DNA of 64,000 bases from Castor canadensis. Its lineage: Eukaryota > Chordata > Mammalia > Rodentia > Castoridae. Shown here in pieces: positions 1-11,544 of this stretch (its first letter is position 1; the number at the start of each line of letters is the position of its first letter). The position numbers and the translations under genes are program-made. The stretch is taken from the NCBI RefSeq assembly GCF_047511655.1, contig NC_133399.1, forward strand, positions 809,333 through 873,332. Reading direction: 5' to 3'. The notes beneath the pieces were generated by a model that was not told the DNA's origin, searched no databases, and saw nothing but the letters and a program-made list of their open reading frames with translations.

Positions 1-3000
1 GGGTTAAGTGGCGGGTGGGGAGAGCTACTCCAGGGCGCAGGTCCCCGGCCAGTTGGCAGAGGTGCGAGGTCCCGCCACAGAGGAAGAAGGTTGCACAGCC
101 CGCACGGACAGGGTGAGTCCCGGGAGGGGGGTGACGCCGTTGCTGTGGCTGTGCGGGGGCCTGGGCCTTGTCTGTGGCCAGGGGTGAAGGCGATGCTTGT
201 CCCTGGGCCAGGGGCAGCCGAGAGAGGTGCTGCTTACGGGGCGCGGGGCGGCGAACCGCACAGCTTGCAGGAGCTTGCCATCGGCCCTGGGGACACGGAG
301 GAGGCCCCTCGGGGTGTGTGATGGCCCCGGTGCAGCTGCAGAGGTGAGGGGAGCGGTCCCCAGGGCCACAGAGTGGCGGGCGCCGGGAGGGCCTGAGCGA
401 CTGGGGCTGTGCCGGGTTTTGGGGTGGCGGGGGCTTGGTGGGCCCGGGCGGGGTAGGAGCTGAAGGGTGTCTGCCCGCTCAGAGGAGATTGTCCCCTTGA
501 GTTCTGAGAAGGACCAGGTGACGAGGTCACGGGTTGCGTGGGCTGCTCGCCAGGCCTGAGAGCGGGGTCTGAGGCTGGCCTGTGACCGAGCTCCTTCCTC
601 AGGAATGCCGGGGGCGGGAAGCCTGTGTCCCCGTGGGACTCGGAGGAAGGCCGGTCCGTGTTCCCCGGGGCTGGCAATTGTAGACGTCTGAAGTGCACCA
701 GGCAGGACGCCCTCCAGTTTGCAGCCCTGGGGACGGTGAGGGCGACCCTGAAAGGCCCCTGCGCCTTTCTTGCGGCTGGCTAGGCGTCCCCCACCTGGAC
801 GGAGGGCAGAGCTGCACCGGGAGAGGGACAGGGATGGGCGGCTGAGTACGCGCTTAAGTCCAGAGCAGAGAGCGGAGCGAGGGATGCCGGGCAGCTTGGG
901 TTCAGAGGACCGAGGGCGGCAGGGAAGGTGGAGCTTCCAGCGAATCTGTGGGACTTCTGCCAGCCCTCGGGGGACTGGGGACGTGAACTCGGGTCCACCG
1001 TCTGACTGGATAGACCTGGGGAGGCCAAAGCATGGATGGTTTCAGTGCCCAGAACCGAGGCAACGGTGGAGGCCCCGTCGGTTGTGGGAAAGGCCTCGGC
1101 CCACCCCGAGAGCCATGTGTGGTCAGCTCCGGGGAGGTCGCTCCTGGATGTGGTCAGGGCAAGGTACGTCATCTGTAGGGAAAGTTGGGCCTGTTCGGGT
1201 GACGCCGGTAGATGAGGGTGTGCTGACGGCTGGCGGCAAGGAGGAGTGCGCTGGGGACGTTGGAGGGCGAGGAGATCCGCGGCCAGGGCCTGACCAAAGA
1301 CATGGGGGCGTCACAGCTGCCCTGGGGCAGGACGGTCCGGGTGAGTTGTCGGGAAGCGTGTGTGTCTGGGTCGGTCCAGGTGCTGGGGTTTGGAGTGGAC
1401 AGGGATAGGAAGGAAGGCATCCTTGAGATCGGGGAGCGTGAAGTGGGTTTTGGTGCCGGGAATGAGAGAAAGGGGGTGGGGTTCGGGGCCAGCGGATGTG
1501 TGGGGTCACAGCGGTGTGGGTGACGTGGTAGGGGCCACCGGCCTTTCCACTGGCAAAATGGCAGTGTTGTACGGAGAGTGTGGGGGGCGAAGCGAGCCTG
1601 TGGCTGAGATCCTCAGATACTGGGTTTTGGTCCCTCTAAGTGAATGAAGGAGATGTGGTACTGGGGCTGATTGGGGGACAAGAGAGGGAGCCTGTAGGGT
1701 GATGATGACTGGGTCGTGGTGCGTAGCGAGCACAGGGTTTCTGAGATCCCAAACGGTGGGGTCACCCAGTGAGGGAGGTAGGGGTGAGGGGCCGGGTGGG
1801 GCCAGGGAAGGCGCTCAGCATGGCCAGGACTGGTCGTGGGGGGGAGGCGAGGGGCCGGCCGGCTGTGGCTGGAAGGGCAGGGGAAGGAAGTGAGGGTGGC
1901 TGGGAACTGAGAGAATGGCTCCCCAAGAGTGGAGTAGGGCAATGGGGGAGGGTCGGAAAGCAACGAGTGGACGGCTGCGAGTGTCGGGTAGGTCCCCAGG
2001 ACTCCGGCAAGGCCGAAAAGGTGGCGCCAGTGTCTAGGAGGAAGGAGACAGGCCTACCTTCGATGATGGCGGTTACCCCGGGCTCCGTGGGGGTGTTACC
2101 GTCAGGCCGGGGAGTCCCGGGCCCCTTCAGTCTTCAGCGGCCAGCCCTGGATTGGTTAGAGAGGGGCAGTGGTGGGGAGGCTTGGACCGTCCTCCCTGAC
2201 AGGCAGAGGGGCAATCCATTGCCCAGTGGCCCTACTGCTTGCATTTGGGGCACGGCCCTGGTGGACAGCACAGCCCCAGTGTCCCTCGCGAGGCCACATC
2301 TGAACTGTGGACCGGGAGGAGCTCAGGATTTTCCCGGGCTGCGGGAGCCAGGGGTCGGGGGCCCTTGTCCTAGGGCTTGTGCCGGCATTGGGAATTTGGC
2401 CTTATCCCCTCCTCTCGCTGTCGGATCTTTGTCGTTCCTCTCGGTAATTGTAAACCTTGAAGGCCACATTTAAAATTTCGGCCTGTGGAGTCTGGGGGCC
2501 GTTTTCTAACCTCTTGAGCTTTTTCCCAATGTCGGGAAGGTCCCCACATGATGACTAATGACGGTCATTCGTACCATCGGGCTCCCTGGGTCCACTTCAG
2601 TATGTCATCGTGGCCTCAGTGAGGCGTGAGAGAAAGTGGGCCGGTTTTCCTCCTTTTCTTGGTGGACCTAACTCTATGGACATTCATAACCTTTTGGGCG
2701 GCCCTTTCTAACCCCGCTATCAGGCAAGCGACCGTCCGATCCCGCAGAGCCCGGCCGCTGCTCTGGTAGTCCCAGTTGGGCTCTTGAGCTGGGCGGCAGT
2801 AGCCCCAGCGGGATGGGGTGTAGTACGGTGGACGTCGTCTGCATGTGCCCTGGCCGCGTCCCAGACCCGTTGCCTCTCCTCGGGGAGGACAGGAGAGGAC
2901 AGGGTGAGATGCATGTCATGCGGGTCAGGTCAGAAGCCTGGGCCACACATCAGGACTCTTTCACATAGGAATCGGTCAGTGGTAAAGGAGCCTGGGAGAG

Positions 3001-3290
3001 GTCAGAGAGAGAGAAGGGGACGCGGACCCGGACGGTGCCCTCCGCACCTGCCACCTCCCGTAACGGGCACATGGAGGCAGGCTGCGGGGCTGCCCGCGAG
3101 GGAGGCGTTTGTGTGCGCGGTGCTGGGGGAAGGAGGAAGCGGGTGACACGCGCGTGCGCTGCTGCTGAGGTCGCTGGGGCGGAGGCCATCACTTGACAAG
3201 GGGCGTCCGGGGTGTCTGCTGAGGACCGGGGCTTGTTTCTTCGGGGTGTTTCCCGGGAGCAGAGGGGTGGTGATGTCTTCAACCGGGGGG
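1..3290 (-). mobile_element. Broken class I (gammaretrovirus-like) endogenous retrovirus, runs off left edge
   Basis: Fossil provirus lying antisense to SSBP4. Read on the minus strand, the parts come in retroviral order. A proline-rich segment and gag capsid-like stretch lie at about 2450-3290, with a PLREVAG-type capsid start. A nucleocapsid CCHC knuckle is at about 2210-2255. A protease segment with an LLDTGA active-site motif is at about 2010-2050. Reverse transcriptase-like sequence is around 1250-1990 and integrase-like sequence, including its C-terminal GP(Y/F)-type region, at about 690-1140. A weak envelope-like stretch lies below about 600. It is broken in many places, is shorter than a full provirus, and shows no LTR inside the window. 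It is probably old, but without paired LTRs it cannot be dated here. The family call rests on motif order and resemblance only. Confidence 0.8.
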
Positions 3291-3364
3291 CGAAATGAAG
3301 GTGTTAATGCCGGCATATTCCTGTTACTCCTGACCCGGTCCTCCGGTGTCCCCCGCCCCTGCAG

Positions 3365-6117
3365 AGCACCGCGGCGGCCCCCAGCCCCGTGATGGGCAGC
3401 ATGGCTCCCAGTGACGCAATGGCCGCAGGCCCGATGGCGCCCGGCTTCTTCCAGGTACGGCCAGGCCTGGACCTGGCGGGAGAGTGGGCACCGCAGTGGA
3501 TGCGCACATGTGTCCCTGGCCCAGCCACCAAGGCAGAGCTGTGAAGCAGGGACCAGCAGGGGCCAGCAGGTGTCTCTGCCCTCAACGTGCACGGTGCACT
3601 TGGGGACACTGGCCCTGGGGCGCCCTGGTGCCAAAACTCCTGCCCACATCCCTTCCCGCAGGGTCTCTGTCTGTAGGCTGGCCACACTCCCGCCTCCAGG
3701 GAGCCCTGTCCCCTTCCCCGGCCAGGCTCAGCAGAGCCGCAGGAAGCCGGCTTCCGGTGACCCCACCCCGACATACCTGGTTCTGTCCTAGGGCTCCCAG
3801 GGTTCCCCATTGCCCCCCCACAGCCCCAACGCCCCTATGCTGGGGCCTCACGGCCAGGTAAGGACCTGCGGGACCCCACCCCCCGGCAGTGCTGGCCGCT
3901 GTGTGGCTGGGGCTCTCCAGCGTGGGGCGCAGACATAGCAGGAGCCGGGAGCTTCTGGGGGGAAGGCAGGGTGGGGGGCAGTGCTGATCCCCCACCCACC
4001 TCTTCCAGCCCTTCATGTCACCGCGGTTCCCAGGGGGCCCCCGGCCCACCCTGCGGATGCCGAGTCAGGTGAGAGAGGGATGAGGGGAGGGGTCGGGCCG
4101 GGGCCGGGGACCCCTTAACTCAGTGCTGCCGCGCCCCCTTCGCAGCCTCCCGTGGGCCTCCCCGGCGCCCAGCCCCTCCTCCCCGGCGCCATGGACCCCT
4201 CCCCGCGGGCTCAGGGTGAGTAGGGAGGCGCCAGCGGCCGCCCTGCCATGGGGACCCCTGCTGCCATGGGGACAAGCGCTGGTGCTGGCCAGGGGCCCAG
4301 CCCTGACCCCTTCCTTTTGTCCCCGCCGCAGGGCACCCGAGCATGGGCGGCCCAATGCAGAGGGTGACGCCTCCGCGGGGCCTGGCCAGCCTTGGGCCGC
4401 AGGTGAGGCGGGGCCCGGTGGGTGGCGGACTGGGCTGTCCCCGCGCTCCTCTCACGGTCCCTTTGGCTCCCCAGGGCTACGGGGGCGGCATGAGGCCCCC
4501 GCCCAACTCCCTCGCCGGCCCGGGGCTGCCCGCCATGAGCATGTAAGACCTGGGTGTCCCCAGCTGGTGTCCACCGGGGATGGGGGTGGGGGGATCCCTA
4601 AATTCTCAGGGCAACCTGCATTTTGCTTATTCTGCTGTCCCTGCTGGGCGGGGAAACTGAGGCACAAGGTCGCGCTTAGTCCCTAGGGAGTGACGGTCTG
4701 GGATGTGAGGGCGGCTTGGGGAGCGCCTCACGTGGACCCCTGTAGGCAGGCTGGGGTGGGTGGGGTGGGAGGGGTGTGGTGGCCCCTGTCCAGCCCCAGC
4801 GTCCCCGTCCGTCTGTCGCAGGATCCCGGGCGCGCGCGGCCCCTGGGCCAGTCCCAGCGGCAACTCGGTGAGTGCGGGAGTGGGTGGGGGAGGCGGGGTG
4901 TGACACGGTCCCCGCGCTCACTGCTGTCCCTGTCCCCAGATCCCCTACTCCTCCTCGTCCCCCGGCAGCAGCTACACGGTGAGTGCGCAGGCCGGGCTCG
5001 GGTGCGGGCGGCAGCAGGGGTGTCGGCGGCGCTCACCGCCCGTGTCCCTCCGCGCAGGGACCCCCCGGAGGAGGCGGGCCCCCCGGGACGCCCATCATGC
5101 CCAGCCCTGGAGGTACGGGCGTGGCGGGCGGGCGGGCGGGCGGGGTGGCCGGTGATCCGGGCCGCGCCCCCGGCGAGCCTGCGCTGTCCCCGCAGACTCC
5201 ACCACGTCCAGCGAGAGCATGTACGCCGTGCTGAACCCCATCGGCCCGGGCGCCGCCAGGGCTAACGTGAGTGGGGTGCGGGCCTGGCCGGGCGGGGACG
5301 CGGGGTTCGCGGGCCCGAGTCCCACGTCGCCCTGTGCCCGCAGTTCCCGCTGGGCCCTGGCGCCGAGGGCCCCATGGCCGCCATGAGCGCGATGGAGCCA
5401 CACCACGTGAACGGATCCCTGGGTGAGTGCGGCCCGCGCCCCCTGCCGGCCGAGCCCAACGCGCATGGCGCTCGGGGACCGCAGCGGCCCCGCCCCTCAG
5501 TCCCCGCCCCTCCCCTCAGTCCCCGCCAAGCCCCGCCCTCTCAATCCCCGCCCCTCCCCTCGCAGTCCCCGCCCCTGCCCGTCTCCGCCCCGCCCCGCCC
5601 CGCCCCGCCCCGCCTCAGCCGTGCCGCCTTCTCCGCAGGCTCTGGCGACGTGGACGGGCTGCCGAAGGTAAGGGCGCGGGGCCCGGGCTGGGGCTGGGGC
5701 GGGGGGTGGTGGTGGGCGAGGACCAGGGTGGCGGGGGCGACCGGGCCGGGCGGGGACCGGGCGCTGACCGCGGCCGCCCCCAGAGCTCCCCCGGCGCCGT
5801 GGGCGGCCTGAGCAACGCCCCGGGCACCCCGCGGGACGACGGCGATATGGCCGGGACCTTCCTGCACCCGTTCCCGGGCGAAAGCGTAAGCGACTGCGTC
5901 GACTCCCCCACCGCGGCGGCGGCGGCGGGCCGGAGGGGCCTGGCGGGGCGGCCCCGGCGGGGCGGCCGGGGGGCCAGAGCAAGACCGTGACCGCGGCGGG
6001 CCAGGTGGGGGGGCGGCCGCGCACCTACCCCTCCCCCCTCCCCGTCCCCGGGCCCCGGGCGGGGCTGAGCCCGGCCTCTCTCCGCAGTACTCCCCGGGGA
6101 TGACCATGAGCGTGTGA
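3365..6117 (+). CDS. SSBP4: SSBP4, single-stranded DNA-binding protein 4 (C-terminal 291 aa; 5' exons off window)
   Basis: Nuclear cofactor. SSBP2/3/4 bind LDB1 through an N-terminal LisH/LUFS region and stabilise LIM-homeodomain complexes; that region is encoded to the left of the window. Exons seen: 3365-3454, 3792-3857, 4009-4068, 4146-4215, 4332-4402, 4475-4542, 4822-4867, 4940-4978, 5058-5112, 5196-5266, 5344-5422, 5639-5667, 5784-5885 and 6088-6117. All have GT-AG borders and the total is exactly in frame. The product is the Pro/Gly/Met-rich tail of the family, starting at [16 protein letters not shown], with [25 protein letters not shown] and GTPRDDGDM blocks and the family C-terminus MTMSV. 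The introns are very short and GC-rich. The first intron in view holds the antisense retroviral fossil. SSBP3 is the alternative family member, but the synteny with ISYNA1 and ELL favours SSBP4. Confidence 0.95.
5488..5627. repeat. C-rich minisatellite-like tract in SSBP4 intron
   Basis: The 216-bp intron between SSBP4 exons 5344-5422 and 5639-5667 is built largely of imperfect repeats of TCCCCGCCCCTCCCCTCAG type, ending in a (CCCCG)n run. The opposite strand carries many G-runs and could form G-quadruplexes. Confidence 0.8.
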
Positions 6118-6262
6118 CCGCGGGCCCGCGAGCCCCGCGCCGCGGACTCTCACGCGTACACACGCAAGGACCTCAGCGACGCTCGTCCCACGCTCCCCGC
6201 CGCGCGCGTCCGGGGGCTGCGGGACCGACGCCTGTCAATAAAGGAAACGCGGTTTTGGTAGC
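6118..6262 (+). terminator. SSBP4: SSBP4 3' UTR and poly(A) signal
   Basis: A short 3' UTR of about 145 bp follows the stop codon. AATAAA is at 6237-6242, so cleavage is expected near 6255-6265. Confidence 0.85.
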
Positions 6263-6329
6263 CGTGTCCGTCCCTGGCTGTGGCCGCGCCGCCTCTGAGG
6301 AGCGGGAGGGCGAAGCTGTCGCACACGTG

Positions 6330-6404
6330 GGTGGGAAACCCGCTTTATTGTCGGGGGACCTGGGCACAAGGGGACAGGAAGGGGGCGCGTGGACGGCCGC
6401 GGCC
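6330..6404 (-). terminator. ISYNA1: ISYNA1 3' UTR and poly(A) signal
   Basis: On the minus strand AATAAA lies at 6349-6344, only 55 bp past the ISYNA1 stop codon. The 3' end is expected at about 6325-6335, facing the SSBP4 3' end less than 100 bp away. Confidence 0.85.
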
Positions 6405-9199
6405 TCAGGCCATGGGCACCTGGGGAGACTCCGCCTGCGGGTGCCTGTTGGCGTCGCCGGTGCAGCCGTTGGTGGCGGCGGGCGCGGGCCCCTTCTTGCA
6501 CGGCAGGGGACTGGTGGCCGCCACCAACCCGCCTCGCTTGACGCCGGGGCCGGGCCGCTCCATCTTGTACTCCAGCAGCATGTGGTTCTGTGGCGGGAGC
6601 CCCACGCACGCCCTGGGGACGGCGGGGGTCAGCAGGGCGTACCCCGAAACCCCGACCCCCCTCCGCCCGCGCCCCTGCCGCCACGCACCGGAGGATGTTC
6701 TCCACGCAGCCGCGCTGGCGGAAGAGCGCGTTCACCACCGGGCTGCCCGGCGGCACGAGCGGCGCCTTGAACAGGAAGCCGAGCAGCGACAGCACCGCGT
6801 GGAAGCCCTGCGGCTCGGGGTCGCTGTCCGTGCGGAAGCTCACGCGCTGGCACAGCTCGGTCAGCAGCACCAGGTCCAGCATGATGGGCGCGGCCAGCAG
6901 CGAGTCCTGCGGGGGGCGGGGTCAAGGCCGGCGGGGGGGCGGGGCCCCGCAGGCCACGCCCACCGCGCCTCCCCCTCACCTCGCACGTGTTGTGCAGCAC
7001 CAGCGTGTTGGTCCCGCCCAGCATCAGCTCCGACGTGTACTCGTCCAGCGCCCGCTTGCTGTCCCCCACGTAGGGCACGTACTTGATGACCACCTAAGGG
7101 GGCGGTCGCACGTCGCACGGGTCCCCCGCGCCCCCAGCCAGCCCCCCGCACCCCACGGGACGGCCCCACGCACGCAGTGGTCCGGCTTCTCGCCCGGCGC
7201 GTACAGCACCGGGTTGCTCTGCACCATGTCGTCCACCACGCTGCTCTTGGACACCTCCTTGGAGCGGAACTGCTGCGGCGCCGACAGGTTGCGCCCGTCG
7301 TTGTTGCCCAGGTGGTTGTAGCTCACGATGGACATGGTCTGCGGGCACGACCCCCGTGACCGCGCTCACCCGGGGCCCCGCCCCCACCACACCCGCGCTC
7401 CCCGAGCCGCGTACCTTGAGTCCCGAGCCGATGAGAAAGTCCACGAGCACGGACTTGACCTTGGTCTGGCCTGACTTGAAGTCGTCCCCGCCGACGAACA
7501 CGCGGCGCTGCGACGCCAGCTCCAGCGCGCCGGGCACCAGCGTGTTCTGCGGGGACCCGTTGAGGAAGGCGCAGCCCTCCAGGATGCTGGCCACGGCGAA
7601 CAGCGTGGACGGCGACACCTCCAAGCCGAGCTGCGGGCGCGGGGGGACTGGGAGTCAGGGGTCAGCGGCCGGGGTCGGGCTCGCCCTGCGGCAGCCCCGC
7701 GCGCTCACGTGCGCCCACCTCGATGGTGCGCAGCAGGTTCTCGGCCGTGTCGTTGAGACCCGGGATCACTTCGCAGAAGCGCTCCGTGTTGGCCGTCCAC
7801 AGCACGATGACCTTGTCCAGCCCCGCGGTAGACCTGAAGTCGCGGATGTCCTTGCGGATCTGCTCCAGCTGGGAGAGGGTGCGGGAGGGGTTGTACAAGT
7901 GGAACTGGGGCCAGGGGAAGGGCAGGTGGCAGCAGGGGTCACGCGGGGAAGGGGGAGGGCACCTGCTCGGCGCGCGTGCCCGGGATGAGGTGGTCGGCGC
8001 GCGCGTTCTGGTTGGCGGCGATGAACTCGGGGATGTAGACCGAGGGCCGCGGGCGCAGCTGCTCCATGTGCGGCCACAGCTGCTCCTGCAGCCCGCAGTC
8101 CAGCACCTGCGCGCGCCGCATGGCCTCTGCCAGGTTCAGCGACGAGATGTCCCAGCCTGGGGAGCGGACACCCTGACGCTCGGCCACCCTGACCCTCGAT
8201 CCTTCCCGAGACCCTCCCCCCTCCCCTTCCCCCTCCCCCGCCCACCATCAAACACGAGGTCATCGGGCGCCACCATGGGCAGCAGCGCACGGAAAGGCAC
8301 GAAAACCTCCTGGCCGTCAGCATCCAGACCCAGGCTCACGGTGCCCGCCTGCATCAGCGAGCCGTAGTAGTTGGCTTCCTGGGGTGGAGGGGAGGTGACA
8401 GGGGACGCGGGTGAGGGGACGCAGCGAGGACAGGGGCCGGCCTGAGCCTCAGGTTCCGCCCGCTTTCAGGAGCTCAGAGTCTGGGCGCGATCCGCGGGGC
8501 CACGCCCACTCCCCCGCCCTCTGCGGAGCGCGGCCGCCCTAAGCCACGCCTCTGTGACACCGCCCACCGGCGCACCCTTCGGCATAGGCTCCGCCCCCAT
8601 GACGTTTCCAGGCTCCGCCCACCCCATGCACGCTCCACATTAGGCCCCTCCTCCACGACCTCCACCGAGGCTCCGCCCATGCCGTACTGCCTTCTGCGTT
8701 TGGTCCCTCCCCGTGACGTCACAAGGCCCCGCCCACCACTCCGCCTTAGGCCCCGCCCCCGCAAAGGCCTTGGGCGGTGCCCACCTCGCGGGCCCCGCCC
8801 GGATTCCCCCACTGCCCCCCTCGGACCGCGGCGCCCCCCACCTTGCGTCCGGTGCGCGTGGACCAGGACAGGCGCAGGCGGTTAGCCAGCACGGCCGCGG
8901 TCAGCGTGGAGCCGTTGTTCCCGCCCCAGCCGACCAGCATGACCCCGAGCCGGGGCACCTGCCGGGCGGTCCGGAAGGTGAAGTGCGTGGACGTGGGGCG
9001 CACCTGGGGCGAGGGCGAGGTCAGCGGGGGTGACTGGTCCATCCCCCCGGCCCCTGTCCCCCGGACCCCGGCCCTCGCCCACCTTCAGGCCGCCGCCCTC
9101 GTGGCTGACGCTGGTGGTTCGGTACTCGTACCGCGCCTCGATGGCCTCGGGGGTGTAGACCACGTCCGGGCTGTCCACTACGAAGTCGGTGGCCTCCAT
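6405..9199 (-). CDS. ISYNA1: ISYNA1, inositol-3-phosphate synthase 1 (558 aa)
   Basis: Cytosolic NAD-dependent enzyme that converts glucose 6-phosphate to 1D-myo-inositol 3-phosphate, the first and rate-limiting step of inositol synthesis. Coding exons on the minus strand, 5' to 3': 9199-9083, 9003-8842, 8378-8246, 8156-7963, 7868-7719, 7630-7415, 7338-7174, 7093-6980, 6906-6689 and 6612-6405. They sum to 1677 bp, or 558 codons plus stop, equal to the human length. The Rossmann NAD-binding loop GWGGNNGST is at residues 64-72. Other conserved blocks seen are [47 protein letters not shown] and [14 protein letters not shown]. The start is the [15 protein letters not shown] methionine, which matches the family N-terminus MEAAAQFFVESPDVVY. 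An untranslated first exon lies upstream. I see no damage. Confidence 0.97.
8490..8790. repeat. GGC(C/T)CCGCCC / GCCACGCCC-rich tract in ISYNA1 intron
   Basis: The 463-bp intron between ISYNA1 exons 9003-8842 and 8378-8246 contains about seven irregularly spaced copies of GGCCACGCCC, GGCTCCGCCC or GGCCCCGCCC. These are KLF/Sp-type GC and CACCC boxes. A perfect CRE, TGACGTCA, lies at 8714-8721 and a TGACGTTT half-match near 8599. Whether it is a regulatory element or an old tandem repeat cannot be told from sequence alone. Confidence 0.6.
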
Positions 9200-9305
9200 G
9201 GCGGCGATCTGAGGGGTACAGGGCTCAGCCGGAGTCCCGGGGTGGCCACGACCCCGATCCCGATCTCCCCCCCACACACACCCCGGAGCCCGAGCCCGCA
9301 CTCAC

Positions 9306-9480
9306 CGCACGGACGGCAGTGGGCAGTGGGCAGTGGCGGGCAGCGCGGGCTCCGGGCGCGCGCAAACCGCGGGAGAAAAGAGCCGCGGCCCCGCCCCGCC
9401 CCGCCCCTAGGGGGAGGGGCGCCCTTGGGCCGGGGTTCGAAGCCAGCGGGGCCCGCGGGGTGGGGGCGGGGCGCGGCCAA
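9306..9480 (-). promoter_or_regulatory. ISYNA1: ISYNA1 untranslated exon 1 and GC-box promoter
   Basis: A donor at 9305-9301 (GTGAG on the minus strand) ends a non-coding first exon starting near 9360-9390. The exon joins the acceptor at 9209-9210, ten bases 5' of the initiator codon. Upstream are repeated CCCCGCC boxes at about 9390-9410 and a CCAAT-like sequence near 9477. I see no TATA box. The exact transcription start is inferred. Confidence 0.6.
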
Positions 9481-11544
9481 TTGTCCACGTTACCAGAGTG
9501 GACAGTGAGGCCCCCGCCAGCCGGGGGTGGAGCTGGGTCTGCGCGGGGGGAGGGGTGGACAGGGAGAGATCCTGGGGCCTACCATTTGTACCCCCCCTTT
9601 CCAGGAGAAAGGGAGGTCAGCCAGGCCTGGGACCCCTTCATAAGCAGGGGTGTCCACTCGGCTCCCCGGGGGATGGACTCGTGTGTGGCCTCGGTTTCCC
9701 CACCTGCATGGGGACCTGCCTAGTGGCAGTGGGCAGGAGGGGTGGGCTGTGGGCTATGCACTGGGGACAAGGAGAGGGAAGGGAAGGCACTGGCCAGCCC
9801 AGCCCCTGTCCCCTGGACACAGCAGAGATAAGGAGCGTGGGAACCAGGGGGCGGTTTGCCCAGGAATGTCCAAAACAAGCGTCCTCCTCCGCGGGAAGTT
9901 TCCACGCTGGAGCTGCTCCAGAAGGTGCAAGGCTGGGAAAGGACGCAGCGAAGGCCTCCCGCGGCCTCACCGGAAGGGGCCCGGGCACCTCCAGCTCGGC
10001 ACAGGCAGAGGAGGCCACTGCTGGGAAGGGTTTTGAGGTATGAAGAGAAGTCCGCAGCCTCCCACACTCCACTCCGGGAAAGGCGGCCCGTGGGAGGAGG
10101 CAGGAGTCAGAGCCGCGGGCCTGGGGTCCTGTTAGAGTGGCTGCTCTCTGTCCCTGCCTTCTGGGAGTTGGAGTCACCTCAGTCAGTGGACCTGTGTAAG
10201 GACCCTGCTGGGGTTCGGAACCGGACACCCCCAGGCCTGGGCTCTTCTTGCAAGTCCTGCAGACTCCCACAGTGAGCCACCGAAATCAGGCTTCTCCCCT
10301 CCCCCGTCCCCAAGCAGCGCAGAACACCCGGGACGGAAGCGCCAAGCTTTGCCCGGTGTCCAGCCGGCCTGGTCCTCCCCGGAGGAAGAGCGGACCTCGG
10401 TCCTCCGCAGCCCTCGGTCGCACCCCGGCTCTGACGGCCCTGGCGCTGCAGCCTCGGCCTCGGGCCTGCGTTTCCTGAAGGCTCACGGTGGGGGAGGGGC
10501 TCACGAACCTCATTCCATAAATTTGCAACAGTCTTTTGTGTCACTCTGCGGTGCTGGGACGGAACCGGGGTCCTCAGTGTGGCTGTGACAGGCGCTGCGG
10601 CTGCAGCCCATGCGTGTCGTGTGCCTGTCCCCATTTTGCTGGCATGGGGTGGGAAGGTTGCCAGGGCGGTGGCGTGGTGCTGGGGGGACCTTGCTCGCAC
10701 TGAGTGCCACACATACGTCAAAGGGATGGACGTGACCAAGAGCAAGAAGCCTGGAGGCTCACGGGGCCAGGGAGAGGCCCCTGGGAGGGGACAGGCAGGG
10801 CAGAGGGAAGAGCTTGAGACAGAGGGCGGGTTGGAGGGTTGTGGGGGGCCCTCCTGGACCCCTGCAGGGCAGGACTGGCCTGGGCACATTCCCCACTCAG
10901 CAGGGACAAAGGCAGGTGTGGCCCGAGGCCTGCTTGGGGCTGGGGGCAGGCGCCCCAGGGTAGGACAGGGACAGGCAGGCGGCTGCTGGTGCTCGGCTGT
11001 GGGGACAGAGATGCTGCCCCGGGGAAGGAGAGGGAGGCCAGGCCACCCCCTGCCGGGTACACGGCCCTGCGGCCATTCCCGGGCTCTTTAGAACTCGGCC
11101 CAAGGCCTCAGCGGCCCGCTGACCCCGGGACCCTGTCACCGCGGGTGTCCCTTGTGTTTTTCCTTTTTGAAACAAACACTGGTCCTCAGGGCTGGGCCTG
11201 GCGCCAGTCCTCACTTGGACCCCATGGAGCCCAGGTGTCCCTCCTGCAGGGCGGGCGGGGCACGGCCACAGATGCGGCTGGGGCCGCACAAGCAGTCAGT
11301 TTTGGGGGGCTGGTGGGCTTTGAGCTGGGGTGTCATGGTGTGACCCGGGCGGCCTGCCTCGGTCACTGTTACGAGACACGGGACGGGCGATGGACACGCC
11401 CCTGTCCCCTCCCCACGGGGCTCACACCTGCTGCGTGTGCCCCCATCAGCCCCGGATCCCGGGTGGCGCGACCCCCTCTGCCCTCCCCGGGGCTCCGGGC
11501 CCGCCACCTCCCCGCCCCAGAAAGCCCGGTGCGACACAGCTGCG
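9481..11544. other. Intergenic region between ISYNA1 and ELL, no gene recognised
   Basis: This is about 2.06 kb of GC-rich, mostly unique sequence between the ISYNA1 promoter and the ELL 3' end. I found no conserved protein block, no spliced exon pattern, no tRNA or snoRNA and no clear SINE. The open frames here (for example on the plus strand across 10839-11654) have no recognisable domain. Confidence 0.6.

Noticed and set aside
1-3290. Retroviral region as a working or domesticated host gene
   Set aside because: The retroviral parts are broken in many places and no long conserved frame survives, so it is treated as a fossil.
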